A DNA stretch of 64,000 bases from Nocardia niwae NBRC 108934 = DSM 45340 (GCF_001613465.1 NZ_BDCK01000016.1:124001-188000); one strand, 5' to 3'; shown: positions 43,004-52,495, numbered from the stretch's first letter. Notes: generated from the sequence alone by a model not told the origin. Numbers and translations are program-made.

Positions 43004-44185
43004 TCAGCGCACCGTGGACAGCAGTGCGCGGTTCACCTCTGCCGGGCTGGTGCATCCGGAGAGGCCGAGCGCGGAGTCGAAATCGGCCAGCAGCATCCGC
43101 AGCGCGTGCCGGACGCCCGCGGCCCCGGCCAAGCCGAGACCATAGGCCCACGGCCGCCCGTACAACACCGCCTTCGCGCCCAGCGCCAGCGCGACGAGCA
43201 CGTCCGAACCGGTGCGCAGCCCGGAGTCGAACAGCACGTCGGCGCGGTCGCCGACGGTGGCGACCACCGCCGGGAGCGCGTCCAGCGCCGCGATCGAGCC
43301 GTCCACCTGGCGGCCGCCGTGATTGCTCACCACGACCGCGTCCGCGCCGGCGTCCACCACCTGGCGCGCGTCGTCGGGGTGCAGGATGCCCTTCACCGCG
43401 ATCGGAAGGTCGGTCCACTCGCGCAGCCGGGCGAGATCGGCGGGCCGCAAGGTGTGGTTGCCGAACAACCCCACCCAGGTGAGGATCGCCGTCCGCATCG
43501 CCTCCTCGCTATCCTCCGGCGCGGCGGGCAGCTTGGCCCGGAACACCGGGTCGGACAGATAGTTGGCGATGCCCTTGCCGTGCAGGAAGGGCAGGTGCGC
43601 CTGCGTCAGGTCGCGTGGCCGCCAGCCGAGGGTGGGGGTGTCCACGGTGACCACGATCGCCGAGGCCCCGGCCCGTTCGGCCCGCCGGACGAAGGAGCAG
43701 GCCAGTTCGTCGTCGGCGGGCCAATACAGCTGGTACCACCAGGCACCGGCCGCCGTGCCGACGTCTTCGATGGTCGAGGAGGCCGCGGTGGACAGCACGG
43801 TGCCGATGCCGAGTTCCGCGGTCACTTCGGCCGCGATCACCTCGCCGCCCTCGTGCAGCAGTTCGAGGACGCCGATCGGCGCGGTGAGCACGGGCGCGGC
43901 CAGCTTCGTGCCGAGCACCTCGACCGACAGATCGCGTGCGCCGGGGCCGGTGGAGCCGCGCAGCATCCGCGGCAGGATGCGGTAACGGTCGAAGGCGGAC
44001 CGGTTGGCCGCGGCGGTGCGCTCGGCGGACGCGCTGCCCGCGACGTACGCGAAAGCGGCCGGATCCAGCCTCTGCTGGGCGAGCGACTCCAAACCCGCGG
44101 CGGTCATGGGCAATTCGGGTGCCGCACCACCCAGACCACCCAGGTAGATCTCGTTCTGGAAATCGATGAAGCCGCCACTCACCAC
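43004..44185 (-). CDS. FMN-dependent alpha-hydroxy-acid oxidase
   Basis: A 393-residue TIM-barrel flavoprotein of the lactate 2-monooxygenase/L-lactate dehydrogenase family: LAAPVLTAPIGVLELLHEGG, TVDTPTLGWRPRDL, and VVSNHGGRQVDGSI with the catalytic His and Arg. FDSGLRTGSDVLVALALGA binds the FMN phosphate. The substrate is probably L-lactate or another 2-hydroxy acid. Confidence 0.9.
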   Translation of the reverse strand: MVSGGFIDFQNEIYLGGLGGAAPELPMTAAGLESLAQQRLDPAAFAYVAGSASAERTAAANRSAFDRYRILPRMLRGSTGPGARDLSVEVLGTKLAAPVLTAPIGVLELLHEGGEVIAAEVTAELGIGTVLSTAASSTIEDVGTAAGAWWYQLYWPADDELACSFVRRAERAGASAIVVTVDTPTLGWRPRDLTQAHLPFLHGKGIANYLSDPVFRAKLPAAPEDSEEAMRTAILTWVGLFGNHTLRPADLARLREWTDLPIAVKGILHPDDARQVVDAGADAVVVSNHGGRQVDGSIAALDALPAVVATVGDRADVLFDSGLRTGSDVLVALALGAKAVLYGRPWAYGLGLAGAAGVRHALRMLLADFDSALGLSGCTSPAEVNRALLSTVR

Positions 44186-44342
44186 CGGAACGGTAGTCCG
44201 TGACGCCGATCACCGCAGGGCGCTTGCCGGATTGCGTGTGCGTAGAGTGTTTCCGCTCGGGCCCCGGCCCGGCACGCCGACACGGGGGGCCGACGCGGGG
44301 GGCCGCGCGCAGCCGCCGGTCCGCGCGGAGCACTATGGCACG

Positions 44343-45347
44343 GTGCGCGCGATAGATCTGGAAGGTTCCGGCGGTCCCGACGTCATGTCCCTTGCCGAGG
44401 TGCCGGATCCGAAGCCCGGACACGGCGAAGTGTTGATCGAGGTCGCCGCGGCGGGCGTCAACCGGGCCGATCTGTTGCAGCGTCAGGGCTACTACCCGCC
44501 CCCGCAGGGAGCCAGCCCGCTGCTCGGCCTCGAATGCTCCGGTGTGATCGCCGAGATCGGCGACGGAGTGCGCGAGTGGGCGGTCGGCGATCGCGTCTGC
44601 GCCTTGCTGTCCGGCGGCGGTTACGCCGAGCGGGTCGTGGTGCCCGCGACCCAGGTGCTTCCGGTCCCGGACGGCTTGGATCTGGGCGCGGCGGCGGGGC
44701 TGCCCGAAGTGGCGGCGACCGTGTGGTCGAACCTGGTGATGACCGCGCAGCTGCGGGCCAACCAGCTGGTGTTGATCCACGGGGGCGGCAGCGGGATCGG
44801 CACGCACGCCATCCAGGTCGCCAAGGCCCTCGGCGCGCGCGTCGCGGTGACCGCCGGATCGGCGGAGAAGCTGGCGCGCTGCGCGGAGCTCGGCGCGGAT
44901 GTGCTGGTCAACTACAAGGAGGACGACTTCGTCGCCGTCGTGCGCGCCCAGCGATCGGGCGCGGGCAGCCCCGGCGCGGACGTCATCCTCGACAACATGG
45001 GCGCGGTCTACCTGGGCCGCAACGTCGAGGCGCTGGCCGAGCACGGCCGCCTCGTGGTGATCGGCATGCAGGGTGGCGTGACCGCCGACCTGAATCTGGG
45101 CGTCCTCTTGCGCAAGTGGGGCACCGTCCACGCCACCAATGTGCGCGCGCGGCCCGCGACCGGTGTCGGCAGCAAAGCGGAAATCATGGCGGAGGTGCAC
45201 CGGCATCTGTGGCCGTTGATCGCCGACGGCACGGTGGCGCCCGTCATCGCGGCCGAATTGCCGATCGAGGAGGCCGCCGAAGCGCACCGTCTGCTGGACT
45301 CCGGCGAGGTTTTCGGCAAGGTGGTGCTGCGGGTGGCGGAACTGTGA
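44343..45347 (+). CDS. NADPH:quinone oxidoreductase
   Basis: Zinc-free medium-chain reductase of about 334 residues: VNRADLLQRQGYYPPPQGAS near the N-terminus and HGGGSGIGTHAIQVAKALGA for NADPH binding. I choose GTG 44343, where the product begins MRAIDLEGSGGPDVM; the open frame starts at 44166 but the extra part is not conserved-looking. In mycobacteria a similar gene sits beside the same cysteine-desulfurase-like gene. Confidence 0.88.
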   Translation: MRAIDLEGSGGPDVMSLAEVPDPKPGHGEVLIEVAAAGVNRADLLQRQGYYPPPQGASPLLGLECSGVIAEIGDGVREWAVGDRVCALLSGGGYAERVVVPATQVLPVPDGLDLGAAAGLPEVAATVWSNLVMTAQLRANQLVLIHGGGSGIGTHAIQVAKALGARVAVTAGSAEKLARCAELGADVLVNYKEDDFVAVVRAQRSGAGSPGADVILDNMGAVYLGRNVEALAEHGRLVVIGMQGGVTADLNLGVLLRKWGTVHATNVRARPATGVGSKAEIMAEVHRHLWPLIADGTVAPVIAAELPIEEAAEAHRLLDSGEVFGKVVLRVAEL

Positions 45348-45354
45348 ACGTCGC

Positions 45355-46557
45355 TCACTCCAGCGCGAGCAGCGCTCTGCCGAGCTGATCGATCTCGAAT
45401 TTCGTGGTGTAGGGCGCGAGGCCGATGGTCACCGCGCCGCCCTCGTCGTTGACGCCGAGCGCGTCCAGCAGCCTGCTGCCGCCGTGCACGCCGCTCACCG
45501 TACCGATCCGGTTGTCGGCGAGTTTCGCCGCGACCTTCTCCGCCTGCATGCCCGCGAGCGTGAAGCTGACCGTGGGGATGCGGGTGGAGGCGCGGCCGAT
45601 AACGGTGAGACTCGGAATCGAGTCCAGCACGCTCATCAAGTGCTCGAACAGCTGGTCGTGATAGTCCTGCAGCGAGGTGATCGACATCTCCAGGCGCTCG
45701 CGCCTGGTGCCGTGCGCCCGCTCGTCCAGTCCGGCCAGGAAGTCGATCGAGGTGGTCAGGCCCGCCAGCAGGGCGTACTGGTGTCCGCCGACCTCGAGCC
45801 GTTCGGCGCCCTTCGCGTACGGGTTCAACGACATGGACGGGATCCGGTCCAGAAACGCCGGGTCGCGGAAGACCAGCGCGCCGATCTGCGGACCGCCCCA
45901 TGCCGGGGCGCTCAGCGCGACGACGTCGGCGTTCAGTTCATCGATGTCGATCAGCGCGTAGGGCGCGGCGCCGAACGCGTCGGCCACCAGCAGGCCGCCC
46001 ACCTCGTGCACCCGGTCCGCGGCGACCCGCACGGCGGGCGCCGAGCCGACGATCGGCGAGGCGGCGGTGAGCGCGACCAGTCGCGCTGTGGGCCCGATCA
46101 GCTCCTCGAACTGCCAGGACGGCATCTCGCAGGTCTCGATCTCCACCTCGGCCCAGCGCACGTGGGCGCCGTAGCGATTGGCGATGCGCAGCCAGGGCGC
46201 GACGTTCGCCTCGTCGTCCAGCCGGGAGAGCACGATGCCGGTGCCGAGGCCGAGCCGCGAACTCAGCGATTCGGCGAGCCAGGCCAGCAGGACCGCGCGG
46301 TCGGGGCCGAGGACGACGCCGGCCGGGTCACCGCCGACGAGGTCGGCCACGGCCTCGCGGGCCGCGTCCAGGATCGCCGCACTGCGCACGGCGGCGCCGT
46401 TGCGGCCGATATGCGAAAAGGAAGAGGTCCGAAAACCCGTGGAAACAGCGCGGGATACCGCGTCCGGAACCAGCATGCCCGCTTGCGGGTCGAGATGGAT
46501 CCAGCCGTCGCCCAGGGACGGTATCAGGCCCCGAACCCTCGCGACGTCGTAAGTCAT
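45355..46557 (-). CDS. cysteine desulfurase-like protein, likely without PLP lysine
   Basis: A 400-residue class V aminotransferase fold (SufS-like subfamily). WIHLDPQAGMLVPDAVSRAV starts it; LLVADAFGAAPYALIDIDEL keeps the cofactor Asp. Where active desulfurases read S-x-H-K, this protein has ALSAPAWGGPQIGALVF: both His and the Schiff-base Lys are replaced. A catalytic Cys loop is also not evident. It may be a non-catalytic or altered enzyme. ATG 46557 is the start. Confidence 0.88.
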   Translation of the reverse strand: MTYDVARVRGLIPSLGDGWIHLDPQAGMLVPDAVSRAVSTGFRTSSFSHIGRNGAAVRSAAILDAAREAVADLVGGDPAGVVLGPDRAVLLAWLAESLSSRLGLGTGIVLSRLDDEANVAPWLRIANRYGAHVRWAEVEIETCEMPSWQFEELIGPTARLVALTAASPIVGSAPAVRVAADRVHEVGGLLVADAFGAAPYALIDIDELNADVVALSAPAWGGPQIGALVFRDPAFLDRIPSMSLNPYAKGAERLEVGGHQYALLAGLTTSIDFLAGLDERAHGTRRERLEMSITSLQDYHDQLFEHLMSVLDSIPSLTVIGRASTRIPTVSFTLAGMQAEKVAAKLADNRIGTVSGVHGGSRLLDALGVNDEGGAVTIGLAPYTTKFEIDQLGRALLALE

Positions 46558-46797
46558 GCTGGCCACTCTAAGGGCAGCGGGCGAGCCTGTGTAACCGCGT
46601 TCCCCTCCACATCGTGGCGGGAGCACAGCGACCTGGGACTCAGCATGGCGACCGACTTTCGACAAATCCGAACCACACGACCTGAACAGAATAGAACGCC
46701 AGGCCCACACGGCGGCGCGGACCGCAGACGCGTGCCATACCGTCCCGCGACGCCCGGCCCCGGAGCACCGGCTTAGCGCGTTCGGGCCGGACACGAC

Positions 46798-47412
46798 ATG
46801 ATAGGGACCATGACGCACTCGGACGAGGCACCGGACCACATCGTCGTTGTCGGACCCGACGGCAGGCCGTTGGCCATCCCTGCGGCCGCCGGATCGGAGG
46901 CGCCGTTCACCGCGCAGGTGGTGACCGACGATAACAAGGACGAGCCGGACGACCGGGACGACTCCGGCGAATCGCTCGCCGGCATGGTCGAGCAGCCCGC
47001 GAAGGTCATGCGGATCGGCACCATGATCAAGCAGCTGCTCGAGGAAGTGCGCGCGGCTCCGCTCGACGAGGCCAGCCGCAACCGCCTCAAGGAGATCCAC
47101 ACGTCGTCGGTGCGGGAGCTGGAGCAGGGGCTCGCCCCCGAGCTGCGCGAGGAGCTCGAGCGGCTCACCCTGCCGTTCACCGACGACGCCGTGCCGTCCG
47201 ACGCGGAGCTGCGGATCGCGCAGGCGCAGCTGGTCGGCTGGCTGGAGGGCCTGTTCCACGGCATCCAGACCGCGCTGTTCGCCCAGCAGATGGCCGCGCG
47301 CGCCCAGCTCGAACAGATGCGTCAGGGCGCGCTGCCGCCCGGCATCCACGCCGCCGACCCGCGCGGCGGCCAGGCGAGTCACATCACCGGCGGTTCCGGC
47401 CAGTACCTGTGA
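46798..47412 (+). CDS. bpa: bacterial proteasome activator
   Basis: Forms a ring that docks on the 20S proteasome and promotes ATP-independent degradation. Matches mycobacterial Bpa (PafE) over LAGMVEQPAKVMRIGTMIKQ and the helix-rich core LVGWLEGLFHGIQTALFAQQ, and ends GQYL, the proteasome-docking motif. The N-terminal 60 residues are disordered and acidic. ATG 46798 or 46810 may be the start. Its presence implies a Pup-proteasome system. Confidence 0.95.
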   Translation: MIGTMTHSDEAPDHIVVVGPDGRPLAIPAAAGSEAPFTAQVVTDDNKDEPDDRDDSGESLAGMVEQPAKVMRIGTMIKQLLEEVRAAPLDEASRNRLKEIHTSSVRELEQGLAPELREELERLTLPFTDDAVPSDAELRIAQAQLVGWLEGLFHGIQTALFAQQMAARAQLEQMRQGALPPGIHAADPRGGQASHITGGSGQYL

Positions 47413-47460
47413 GCGTGTGCCACGCGGTGGCGCGAAGCCGCAAGGGTAGTCTCGTGCACC

Positions 47461-48507
47461 GTGCCCGCCGCTGCCGCTCGCTCCGACTCGGTCTCCGACC
47501 CGAGTGCGGTGCGTCCTGAAGAGAGCTCAGTTGGTTCCGATGACCAAGCGCGTTCAGATGACAGCTCGCCGTCCGACTCGGCCGAGCACACGGCGCCGTC
47601 CGGCGACGACTCGCGGGAGCGTCCGGTGAGCGCGGCCACGCCGGAGGCGGAGACCCTGCACGCGGGGGCCACCGTCGCGAAGATCGTGCCCGACTCCCAG
47701 ACGTTCCGGCGCGCGTTCCAGGACTTCGCGGGCGGGTTCGCGCAGCGTGAACTGTGGCTGTCGCTGGGCTGGCAGGACATCAAGCAGCGCTACCGCCGCT
47801 CGGTGCTCGGCCCGTTCTGGATCACCATCGCCACCGGCCTGCAGGCCGTGGCGATGGGCGTGCTGTACGCGGCGCTGCTCGGCCAGCCGCTGCGCGAGTA
47901 CCTGCCCTACGTGACGGTCGGGCTGGTCATCTGGAACGTGATCAGCGCGAGCATCCTGGAGGGTTCGGAGGTCTTCATCGCCAACGAGGGCCTGATCAAG
48001 CAGCTTCCCTCGGCGCTGAGCGTGCACGTCTACCGGCTGGTGTGGCGGCAGTTACTGTTCTTCGCCCACAACATGGTGATCTACCTGGTGATGCTCGCCG
48101 CGTTCGGCGTGTGGCGCCATCTCGGGGTGGCCAGCCTGATGGCGATTCCGGCGATCGCGCTGATCTTCCTGAATTCGATGTGGGTGTCGATCGTGTTCGG
48201 CATCTTCAGCACGCGCTACCGCGATATCGCGCCGATTCTCGGCAGCACCACACTGATGCTGTTCGTGCTGACGCCGGTCATGTGGACGACCAAGACGCTG
48301 GAATCGCAGGTGGGCAACGGCGATCGCGCGAAACTGGCCGAACTGGTGCCAACCTTCCACTATCTCGAAATCGTCCGGGCGCCGTTGCTCGGCGAACCGC
48401 AGGAACTGCGGCACTGGCTGGTCGTCGGCACGATCACCCTGGTGGGTTGGATCGCCGCGATCCTGGCCATGAAGCAGTACCGTTCGCGCGTACCGTACTG
48501 GGTATAG
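47461..48507 (+). CDS. wzm: galactan ABC exporter permease
   Basis: ABC-2 permease with about six helices: LWLSLGWQDIKQRYRRSVLG opens the domain, and TRYRDIAPILGSTTLMLFVL follows. It works with the ATPase 10 bp downstream to flip lipid-linked galactan, as in mycobacterial Rv3783/Rv3781. The N-terminal 75 residues are Ser/Asp/Glu-rich; a GTG at 47626 would remove much of them, so the start is uncertain. Confidence 0.9.
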   Translation: MPAAAARSDSVSDPSAVRPEESSVGSDDQARSDDSSPSDSAEHTAPSGDDSRERPVSAATPEAETLHAGATVAKIVPDSQTFRRAFQDFAGGFAQRELWLSLGWQDIKQRYRRSVLGPFWITIATGLQAVAMGVLYAALLGQPLREYLPYVTVGLVIWNVISASILEGSEVFIANEGLIKQLPSALSVHVYRLVWRQLLFFAHNMVIYLVMLAAFGVWRHLGVASLMAIPAIALIFLNSMWVSIVFGIFSTRYRDIAPILGSTTLMLFVLTPVMWTTKTLESQVGNGDRAKLAELVPTFHYLEIVRAPLLGEPQELRHWLVVGTITLVGWIAAILAMKQYRSRVPYWV

Positions 48508-48517
48508 GAGCGCCCCG

Positions 48518-49354
48518 ATGAGTCGTGTGAGTATCGAGACCCAGGAAGCCTGGGTCGAATTCCCGATCTTCGACGCCAAATCGCGGTCGCTGAAGAAGGC
48601 GTTCCTCGGCAAGGCGGGCGGCGCGATCGGACGCAATCAGTCCGACGTCGTCGTGGTCGAGGCCCTGCGGGACATCAACCTGTCGCTGAAGGAGGGCGAC
48701 CGAGTCGGCCTGGTCGGGCACAACGGCGCGGGCAAATCGACGCTGCTGCGCCTGCTTTCGGGCATCTACGAACCCTCGCGCGGCAGTGCGCGCATCCGCG
48801 GGCGGGTGGCTCCGGTGTTCGATCTCGGCGTCGGCATGGATCCGGAGATCTCCGGCTACGAGAACATCATCATTCGCGGCCTGTTCCTCGGACAGACGCG
48901 TAAGCAGATGCTGTCGAAGATCGACGAGATCGCGGATTTCACCGAACTCGGCGAATACCTGTCCATGCCGTTGCGCACGTATTCCACCGGTATGCGCGTG
49001 CGCCTGGCGATGGGCGTGGTCACCTCGATCGATCCCGAGATCCTGCTGCTCGACGAGGGCATCGGCGCCGTCGACGCGGAATTCATGAAGAAGGCCCGGC
49101 TGCGATTGCAGTCCTTGGTCGCGCGTTCCGGCATCCTGGTTTTCGCCAGCCACTCCAACGAATTCCTCGCGCAGCTGTGCGATACCGCGCTGTGGATCGA
49201 CCACGGCCAGATCCGGTTGCGCGGCGGCATCGAAGAAGTGGTGCGGGCCTACGAGGGGCCGGAGGCGGGGAATCACGTCGCGACCGTGCTGCGCGAAATG
49301 GAAGCCGAACGGGCCGGAACGGACCAGCGAGAATTGGAGCGGAATCAAGCATGA
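48518..49354 (+). CDS. wzt: galactan ABC exporter ATPase
   Basis: A 278-residue ATPase: Walker A GHNGAGKST, the signature LRTYSTGMRVRLAMG typical of polysaccharide exporters (TGM instead of SGG), and Walker B ILLLDEGIGAVD. SLKKAFLGKAGGAIGRNQSD near the N-terminus. It partners with the permease upstream. No C-terminal glycan-binding domain is present. Confidence 0.95.
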   Translation: MSRVSIETQEAWVEFPIFDAKSRSLKKAFLGKAGGAIGRNQSDVVVVEALRDINLSLKEGDRVGLVGHNGAGKSTLLRLLSGIYEPSRGSARIRGRVAPVFDLGVGMDPEISGYENIIIRGLFLGQTRKQMLSKIDEIADFTELGEYLSMPLRTYSTGMRVRLAMGVVTSIDPEILLLDEGIGAVDAEFMKKARLRLQSLVARSGILVFASHSNEFLAQLCDTALWIDHGQIRLRGGIEEVVRAYEGPEAGNHVATVLREMEAERAGTDQRELERNQA

Positions 49355-49427
49355 GCGGTCAGGCCCGGAGGCGGCGGCGAAGCGTGACCACGGACGGTCC
49401 CGCTCGTGCAGGAAAGGTTGCCGCGGC

Positions 49428-50363
49428 ATGAGTGAGCCGGCCCCGGCCGAATCCGCCGGAACGGGCTCCGGTGCGCAGCAGCGGATCGTGGCCGTCGTCG
49501 TCACGCACAAGCGCCGCGAACTGCTCGCGGAGTCGCTGAAGGTCGTCACGTCCCAGTCCCGCCCGGTGGATCACCTCATCGTGGTCGACAACGGCAACGA
49601 GGCCGAGGTCGCCGATCTGGTGCGCGACCAGCCGGTGGAGGCCACCTACCTGGGTTCGGCGCACAACCTCGGCGGCGCGGGCGGATTCGCGCTCGGCATG
49701 CTGCACGCGTTGAGCATCGGCGCGGATTGGGTGTGGCTCGCCGACGACGACGGCAGGCCCGAGGGTCCCGACGTACTGTCCACGCTGCTGGACTGCGCGA
49801 ACCGGCACGGCTTGGTCGAGGTCTCGCCCGTGGTCTGCGACATCGATGAACCCGACCGCCTCGCCTTCCCGCTGCGCCGCGGCGTGGTCTGGCGCCGGCT
49901 GCGCTCGGAACTCGGCGACGACGATTTCCTGCCCGGCATCGCCTCGCTGTTCAACGGCGCGCTGATCTCCGCGCGCGCGGTCGACGTGATCGGGGTGCCG
50001 GACCTGCGCCTGTTCGTGCGCGGCGACGAAGTCGAGGTGCATCGCAGGCTGGTGCGCTCCGGGCTGCCGTTCGGCACCTGCCTGCAGACGGCGTATCTGC
50101 ATCCCAACGGCGCGGCCGAGTTCAAGCCGATCCTCGGCGGCCGGATGCACACGCAGTACCCGGACGATCCGGTGAAGCGCTACTTCACCTACCGCAACCG
50201 GGGCTACCTGATGTCCCAGCCGGGCATGCGGAAACTGCTTCCCCAGGAATGGGTCCGCTTCTCCTGGTTCTTCCTGGTCACCCGGCGCGACCCCGCCGGC
50301 CTGCGGGAGTGGTTCCACCTACGCTCCCTCGGCCGCCACGAGCAGTTCGGCAAACCCGACTGA
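49428..50363 (+). CDS. glfT1: galactofuranosyltransferase GlfT1
   Basis: GT2 enzyme that adds the first galactofuranose units to the decaprenyl-linked rhamnose-GlcNAc primer of arabinogalactan. The 311-residue protein has AVVVTHKRRELLAESL, HLIVVDNGNEAEV, NLGGAGGFALGML, WLADDDGRP (DxD) and DLRLFVRGDEVEVHRRL. It follows wzm-wzt, as in mycobacteria. Cytoplasmic, membrane-associated. Confidence 0.93.
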   Translation: MSEPAPAESAGTGSGAQQRIVAVVVTHKRRELLAESLKVVTSQSRPVDHLIVVDNGNEAEVADLVRDQPVEATYLGSAHNLGGAGGFALGMLHALSIGADWVWLADDDGRPEGPDVLSTLLDCANRHGLVEVSPVVCDIDEPDRLAFPLRRGVVWRRLRSELGDDDFLPGIASLFNGALISARAVDVIGVPDLRLFVRGDEVEVHRRLVRSGLPFGTCLQTAYLHPNGAAEFKPILGGRMHTQYPDDPVKRYFTYRNRGYLMSQPGMRKLLPQEWVRFSWFFLVTRRDPAGLREWFHLRSLGRHEQFGKPD

Positions 50364-50495
50364 ATCCGGATCGCCCGCGCGTCGGGTCGAGGATGTGCGA
50401 GGCCCTTCGGCGATCGAATCGGAAATTCGATTGCGCGAAGCGTGATCGAGTGCGAAAGTGAGCGGAGCTGCGAGAGAGGTAAGGAGGTGTGGTCC

Positions 50496-50585
50496 GTGAC
50501 GAGGAACGTTGGGATTGTCGTGCCCTGGCGAGCTGACCTCCGTCGTGCCGCCACACGAAACTCCACCTCATTCTCCGCTCGCTGA
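50496..50585 (+). CDS. possible 29-residue leader ORF
   Basis: GTG at 50496 preceded by AAGGAGGTG, 6 bp away. The product begins MTRNVGIVVPWRADLRRAAT and ends FSAR; it stops 42 bp before rsgA. The gap also holds an inverted repeat ATCGAAT/ATTCGAT (near 50416). No similarity recognised; low confidence. Confidence 0.25.
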   Translation: MTRNVGIVVPWRADLRRAATRNSTSFSAR

Positions 50586-50627
50586 GCCCTTCTCGGGTTC
50601 GGCGCCCGACGAAGGATTCCTTCCATC

Positions 50628-51674
50628 ATGGTCGACTACGACCTTCTCGTCCCTTACGGCTGGACCGAAGCCGTATCCACCGGCTACGCCGCGCTGATCG
50701 ACGAAGACTGCGTGCCCGCGCGCGTGATTCGCATGGATCGCAGTGAATGCGACGCGGTCACGCCGAACGGGCTCGCCCGCGTCCGCTGCCCGCGTCCCGA
50801 TGCCGAGGTCAGCGGGTTGTGCACCGGCGACTGGGTGACGGTCGACGCCACCTCGGCAGTGCGTCGGCTGCTTCCGCGCCGATCCGCGATCGTGCGCTCA
50901 TCGGTATCCGGCCGGTCGCAGGGCCAGGTGCTCGCCGCCAATGTCGACACCGTGCTGATCTGCACCGCCGCCGACGGTGATGTGGACCTCGGGCGCATCG
51001 AGCGCATGCTCGCGCTGGCCTGGGAGAGCAACGCCCAGCCGATCGTGCTGCTCACCAAAACCGATGCGGCCGACGACGTTCCGCTCGACGAGGTGCGCGC
51101 CGTCGCGCCGGGCGCTGCCGTGCTCGAGGTGAGCGCGAACACCGGCCTGGGGCTGGATGTGCTCACGGCGATGCTCGACGGCACCGTCGCACTGCTCGGA
51201 CCCTCCGGTGCTGGGAAGTCGACTCTCGCCAACGCGCTGCTCGGCGCGGAGGTCTTCGCCACCAACTCCGTCCGCGACACGGACAAGAAGGGCAGGCACA
51301 CCACGGTGCACCGGGAATTGCGCCCGCTGCCCGGTGGCGGCACTTTGATCGATACGCCCGGGCTGCGCGGCGTCGGATTGTGGGATGCGGGCGAAGGCAT
51401 CGAGAAGACCTTCAGCGACATCGAATCCCTTGCCGCTCAGTGCCGTTTCGGCGACTGCGCACACCGCGGCGAGCCGGGGTGCGCGGTGCGGGAGGCGATC
51501 GACAGCGGCGAGATCACCCAGCGCAGGCTCGACAGTTACAACAAGCTGGCCCGAGAGAACGAATGGATGCAGGCGCGCAGCGACAAGCGCTTGCAGGCCG
51601 AGCGCCAGCGGGCCTGGCGGGGCATCGTCAAACAGCAGCGCCGGATGTACCAGGAGCGCAACTCGGGACGGTGA
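50628..51674 (+). CDS. rsgA: ribosome small subunit-dependent GTPase A
   Basis: Circularly permuted GTPase that matures the 30S subunit. An OB-fold N-terminus is followed by LLTKTDAAD (G4), then ALLGPSGAGKSTLANALLG (G1), and LIDTPGLRGVG (G3). CRFGDCAHRGEPGCAVREAI is the C-terminal zinc motif. At 348 residues it is normal. It stands between the two galactan glycosyltransferase genes. Confidence 0.95.
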   Translation: MVDYDLLVPYGWTEAVSTGYAALIDEDCVPARVIRMDRSECDAVTPNGLARVRCPRPDAEVSGLCTGDWVTVDATSAVRRLLPRRSAIVRSSVSGRSQGQVLAANVDTVLICTAADGDVDLGRIERMLALAWESNAQPIVLLTKTDAADDVPLDEVRAVAPGAAVLEVSANTGLGLDVLTAMLDGTVALLGPSGAGKSTLANALLGAEVFATNSVRDTDKKGRHTTVHRELRPLPGGGTLIDTPGLRGVGLWDAGEGIEKTFSDIESLAAQCRFGDCAHRGEPGCAVREAIDSGEITQRRLDSYNKLARENEWMQARSDKRLQAERQRAWRGIVKQQRRMYQERNSGR

Positions 51675-51731
51675 TCGAGCGAGGGGCACGGTAGGGTGCC
51701 CCTCGCATCGTTCGCTATCTGGGAGGGATAG

Positions 51732-52448
51732 ATGAGTCAACCCGGCGGGTACCCGCCACCCGGTCAGCAGCCCGGCCCGTGGCCAGGGCAGCCGACGTTC
51801 GGTCAGCAGCCGCCAGTCGGCCAGTACCCGCCTCCGCAGGCGCCCGCGCAGTACGCGCCGCCGGCGGGGCAGCATCCGAGCCAACCGCATCTCGCCCAAC
51901 CACAGGTGGGCCAGCCGCCGTACGGTCAGCCCGCGCCCCAATTCGGTCAGCCCGCACCGCAGTACGGTCAGCCGCAGCCGTATGGCCAGCCGCAGCCGCA
52001 TGGTCAGCCGCAGCCGTATGGGCAACCGCAGCAGTTCGCTCAGCCCGGCTACGGCGGGCCTGCCGACCCGCCGGGCATCACCATCGATGCCTCGTACTCG
52101 CTGTGGACGTTCATGCTCGCGCTGACCAAGCCGAAGATCCTGGTGAACGGTCAGCGGGTGCCCAACACCCGCTGGGGCGCCAACCACATTCCGGTCGGGC
52201 CCGGCCAGTACCACGTCCGGGTCACCACCCCGTGGTTGTTCGACATGGGTCAGGCGAACGTCACCGTGCCGATCGCCGAGGGACAGGCCGCCCGGTTCTA
52301 CTACAAGCCGCCGGTGGTGATCTTCCTCAACGGCGCGATCGGACCGGTTCCGCAGAAGGCGCCGGGCATGGTCTTCCTGTACATCGTCTGGGCTCTGGTC
52401 GCAGTGATGTTCCTGCTGAACATCCTGCTCGTCGCCGCCTCGGTCTGA
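51732..52448 (+). CDS. Pro/Gln/Tyr-rich membrane protein with YGQPQP repeats
   Basis: A 238-residue protein. Residues 1-108 are low complexity (GYPPPGQQPG, then repeats of YGQPQP and FGQPAP). The middle 80 residues form a beta-rich domain (SYSLWTFMLALTKPKILVNG onward), and one membrane helix at the C-terminus (FLYIVWALVAVMFLLNILLV) ends the protein. No function known; the repeat head may interact with the cell division or wall apparatus by analogy, not by evidence. Strong ribosome site GGGAGGG. Confidence 0.85.
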   Translation: MSQPGGYPPPGQQPGPWPGQPTFGQQPPVGQYPPPQAPAQYAPPAGQHPSQPHLAQPQVGQPPYGQPAPQFGQPAPQYGQPQPYGQPQPHGQPQPYGQPQQFAQPGYGGPADPPGITIDASYSLWTFMLALTKPKILVNGQRVPNTRWGANHIPVGPGQYHVRVTTPWLFDMGQANVTVPIAEGQAARFYYKPPVVIFLNGAIGPVPQKAPGMVFLYIVWALVAVMFLLNILLVAASV

Positions 52449-52453
52449 GCAGG

Positions 52454-52485
52454 AGAGAGGGCACCGGCAGGCCGGTGCCCTCTCT
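52454..52485 (+). terminator. hairpin after the YGQPQP-repeat gene
   Basis: 15-bp perfect inverted repeat AGAGAGGGCACCGGC/GCCGGTGCCCTCTCT with a 2-base gap, 5 bp after the stop. No T-run, as is common in actinobacteria. Confidence 0.75.
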
Positions 52486-52495
52486 CAGCAACGTA

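Noticed and set aside
43509-45287. 592-codon minus-strand frame over the quinone oxidoreductase
   Set aside because: It spans two real genes and has no recognisable motif; codon third positions fit the plus-strand oxidoreductase.
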